This document shows positions 5,885 through 5,985 of a DNA stretch of 5,985 nucleotides, piece by piece. Under the pieces are notes generated by a model. It was not told where the DNA came from. It worked only from the letters and a program-made list of their open reading frames with translations, and did not search any database. The stretch comes from an uncultured Erythrobacter sp. Lineage in GTDB: Bacteria; Pseudomonadota; Alphaproteobacteria; Sphingomonadales; Sphingomonadaceae. The stretch is taken from the NCBI GenBank assembly GCA_947258465.1, contig CAMYIQ010000295.1, positions 1 through 5,985 on the forward strand, in the 5' to 3' direction. Numbering within the stretch: position 1 is the first letter of the stretch; each line of letters opens with the position of its first letter. Position numbers and translations under genes: made by a program.

Positions 5885-5985
5885 TGTCGGGCGCCGGTGG
5901 GCGGCTCTGGCTCAATCTGATGCATTTCGCGCGTCTTCTGCGCGCGGCCGGCTTCCCGCTCGGCACCGGTGAGGTGGCGCGGGGG
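5884..5985 (+). CDS. coxE: CoxE-type VWA-domain protein, N-terminal fragment cut by window edge
   Basis: Only the first 34 codons are inside the window. The peptide contains LWLNLMHFARLLRAAGFPLG followed by TGEVARG. The pattern FARxLRAAGxPxG is the typical N-terminus of CoxE and related VWA-domain partners of MoxR/CoxD ATPases. The metal-binding MIDAS motif would lie further along and cannot be checked. The start ATG 5884 shares one base with the coxD stop (TGATG), and gcggaggggcc immediately upstream provides the ribosome binding site. Position directly after coxD is the usual place for coxE, which supports the call more than the short sequence alone does. Confidence 0.78.
   Translation, partial: MSGAGGRLWLNLMHFARLLRAAGFPLGTGEVARG

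Noticed and set aside
826..5985. Genuine aerobic CO dehydrogenase operon
   Set aside because: Gene content fits, but the large subunit lacks both the AYxCSFR and AYRGAGR loops, and the small-subunit cluster motif also differs from the CO dehydrogenase pattern.
1..5985. CRISPR array, tRNA, rRNA or insertion sequence
   Set aside because: No regularly spaced repeats, cloverleaf-like segment, rRNA-like sequence, transposase or terminal inverted repeats were seen. The only non-coding stretch is 675-825.

Overview
The window is high-GC DNA, with C or G favoured at third codon positions by eye. Tightly overlapping same-strand genes and a cox-type molybdenum hydroxylase cluster fit an alphaproteobacterium or a similar high-GC proteobacterium. 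That placement is an inference from composition and gene content; no phylogenetic marker is present.

Layout: Positions 2-674 hold the 3' part of a family 2 glycosyltransferase gene that runs in from the left edge and appears to be broken by a single frameshift near 323-335. Positions 675-825 are non-coding and hold two short dyads, an AT-rich patch that may be part of a promoter, and a ribosome binding site. From 826 to the right edge there are six same-strand genes in a row, each overlapping or abutting the next by a few bases: a CoxG-like SRPBCC protein (826-1302), an FAD-binding medium subunit (1299-2153), a two-[2Fe-2S] small subunit (2146-2637), a molybdopterin large subunit (2634-4985), a CoxD-type AAA+ ATPase (4982-5884) and the first 34 codons of a CoxE-type protein (5884-5985, cut by the window edge). 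The junctions are ATGA (G/M), an 8-base overlap with a GTG start (M/S), ATGA (S/L), GTGA (L/D) and TGATG (D/E). This arrangement strongly suggests one translationally coupled operon.

How the genes work together: the medium, small and large subunits form a xanthine oxidase-family heterotrimer. Substrate is oxidised at the Mo-molybdopterin centre, and electrons pass through two [2Fe-2S] clusters to FAD. CoxG-type proteins are linked to membrane recruitment and electron hand-off. CoxD and CoxE mature the active site of carbon monoxide dehydrogenase. The large subunit, however, does not carry the CO dehydrogenase active-site loop. Where form I CoxL has AYxCSFR and form II has AYRGAGR, this protein has AFRGFGNPQ (residues 370-378), the loop style of xanthine dehydrogenases and related hydroxylases. 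It also keeps the C-terminal catalytic Glu (E740). The enzyme is therefore best read as a hydroxylase or dehydrogenase of unknown substrate (purine, N-heterocycle, aromatic or aldehyde) carrying cox-type accessory proteins, not as a CO dehydrogenase. No regulator, transporter or substrate-pathway gene lies in the window to settle the substrate.
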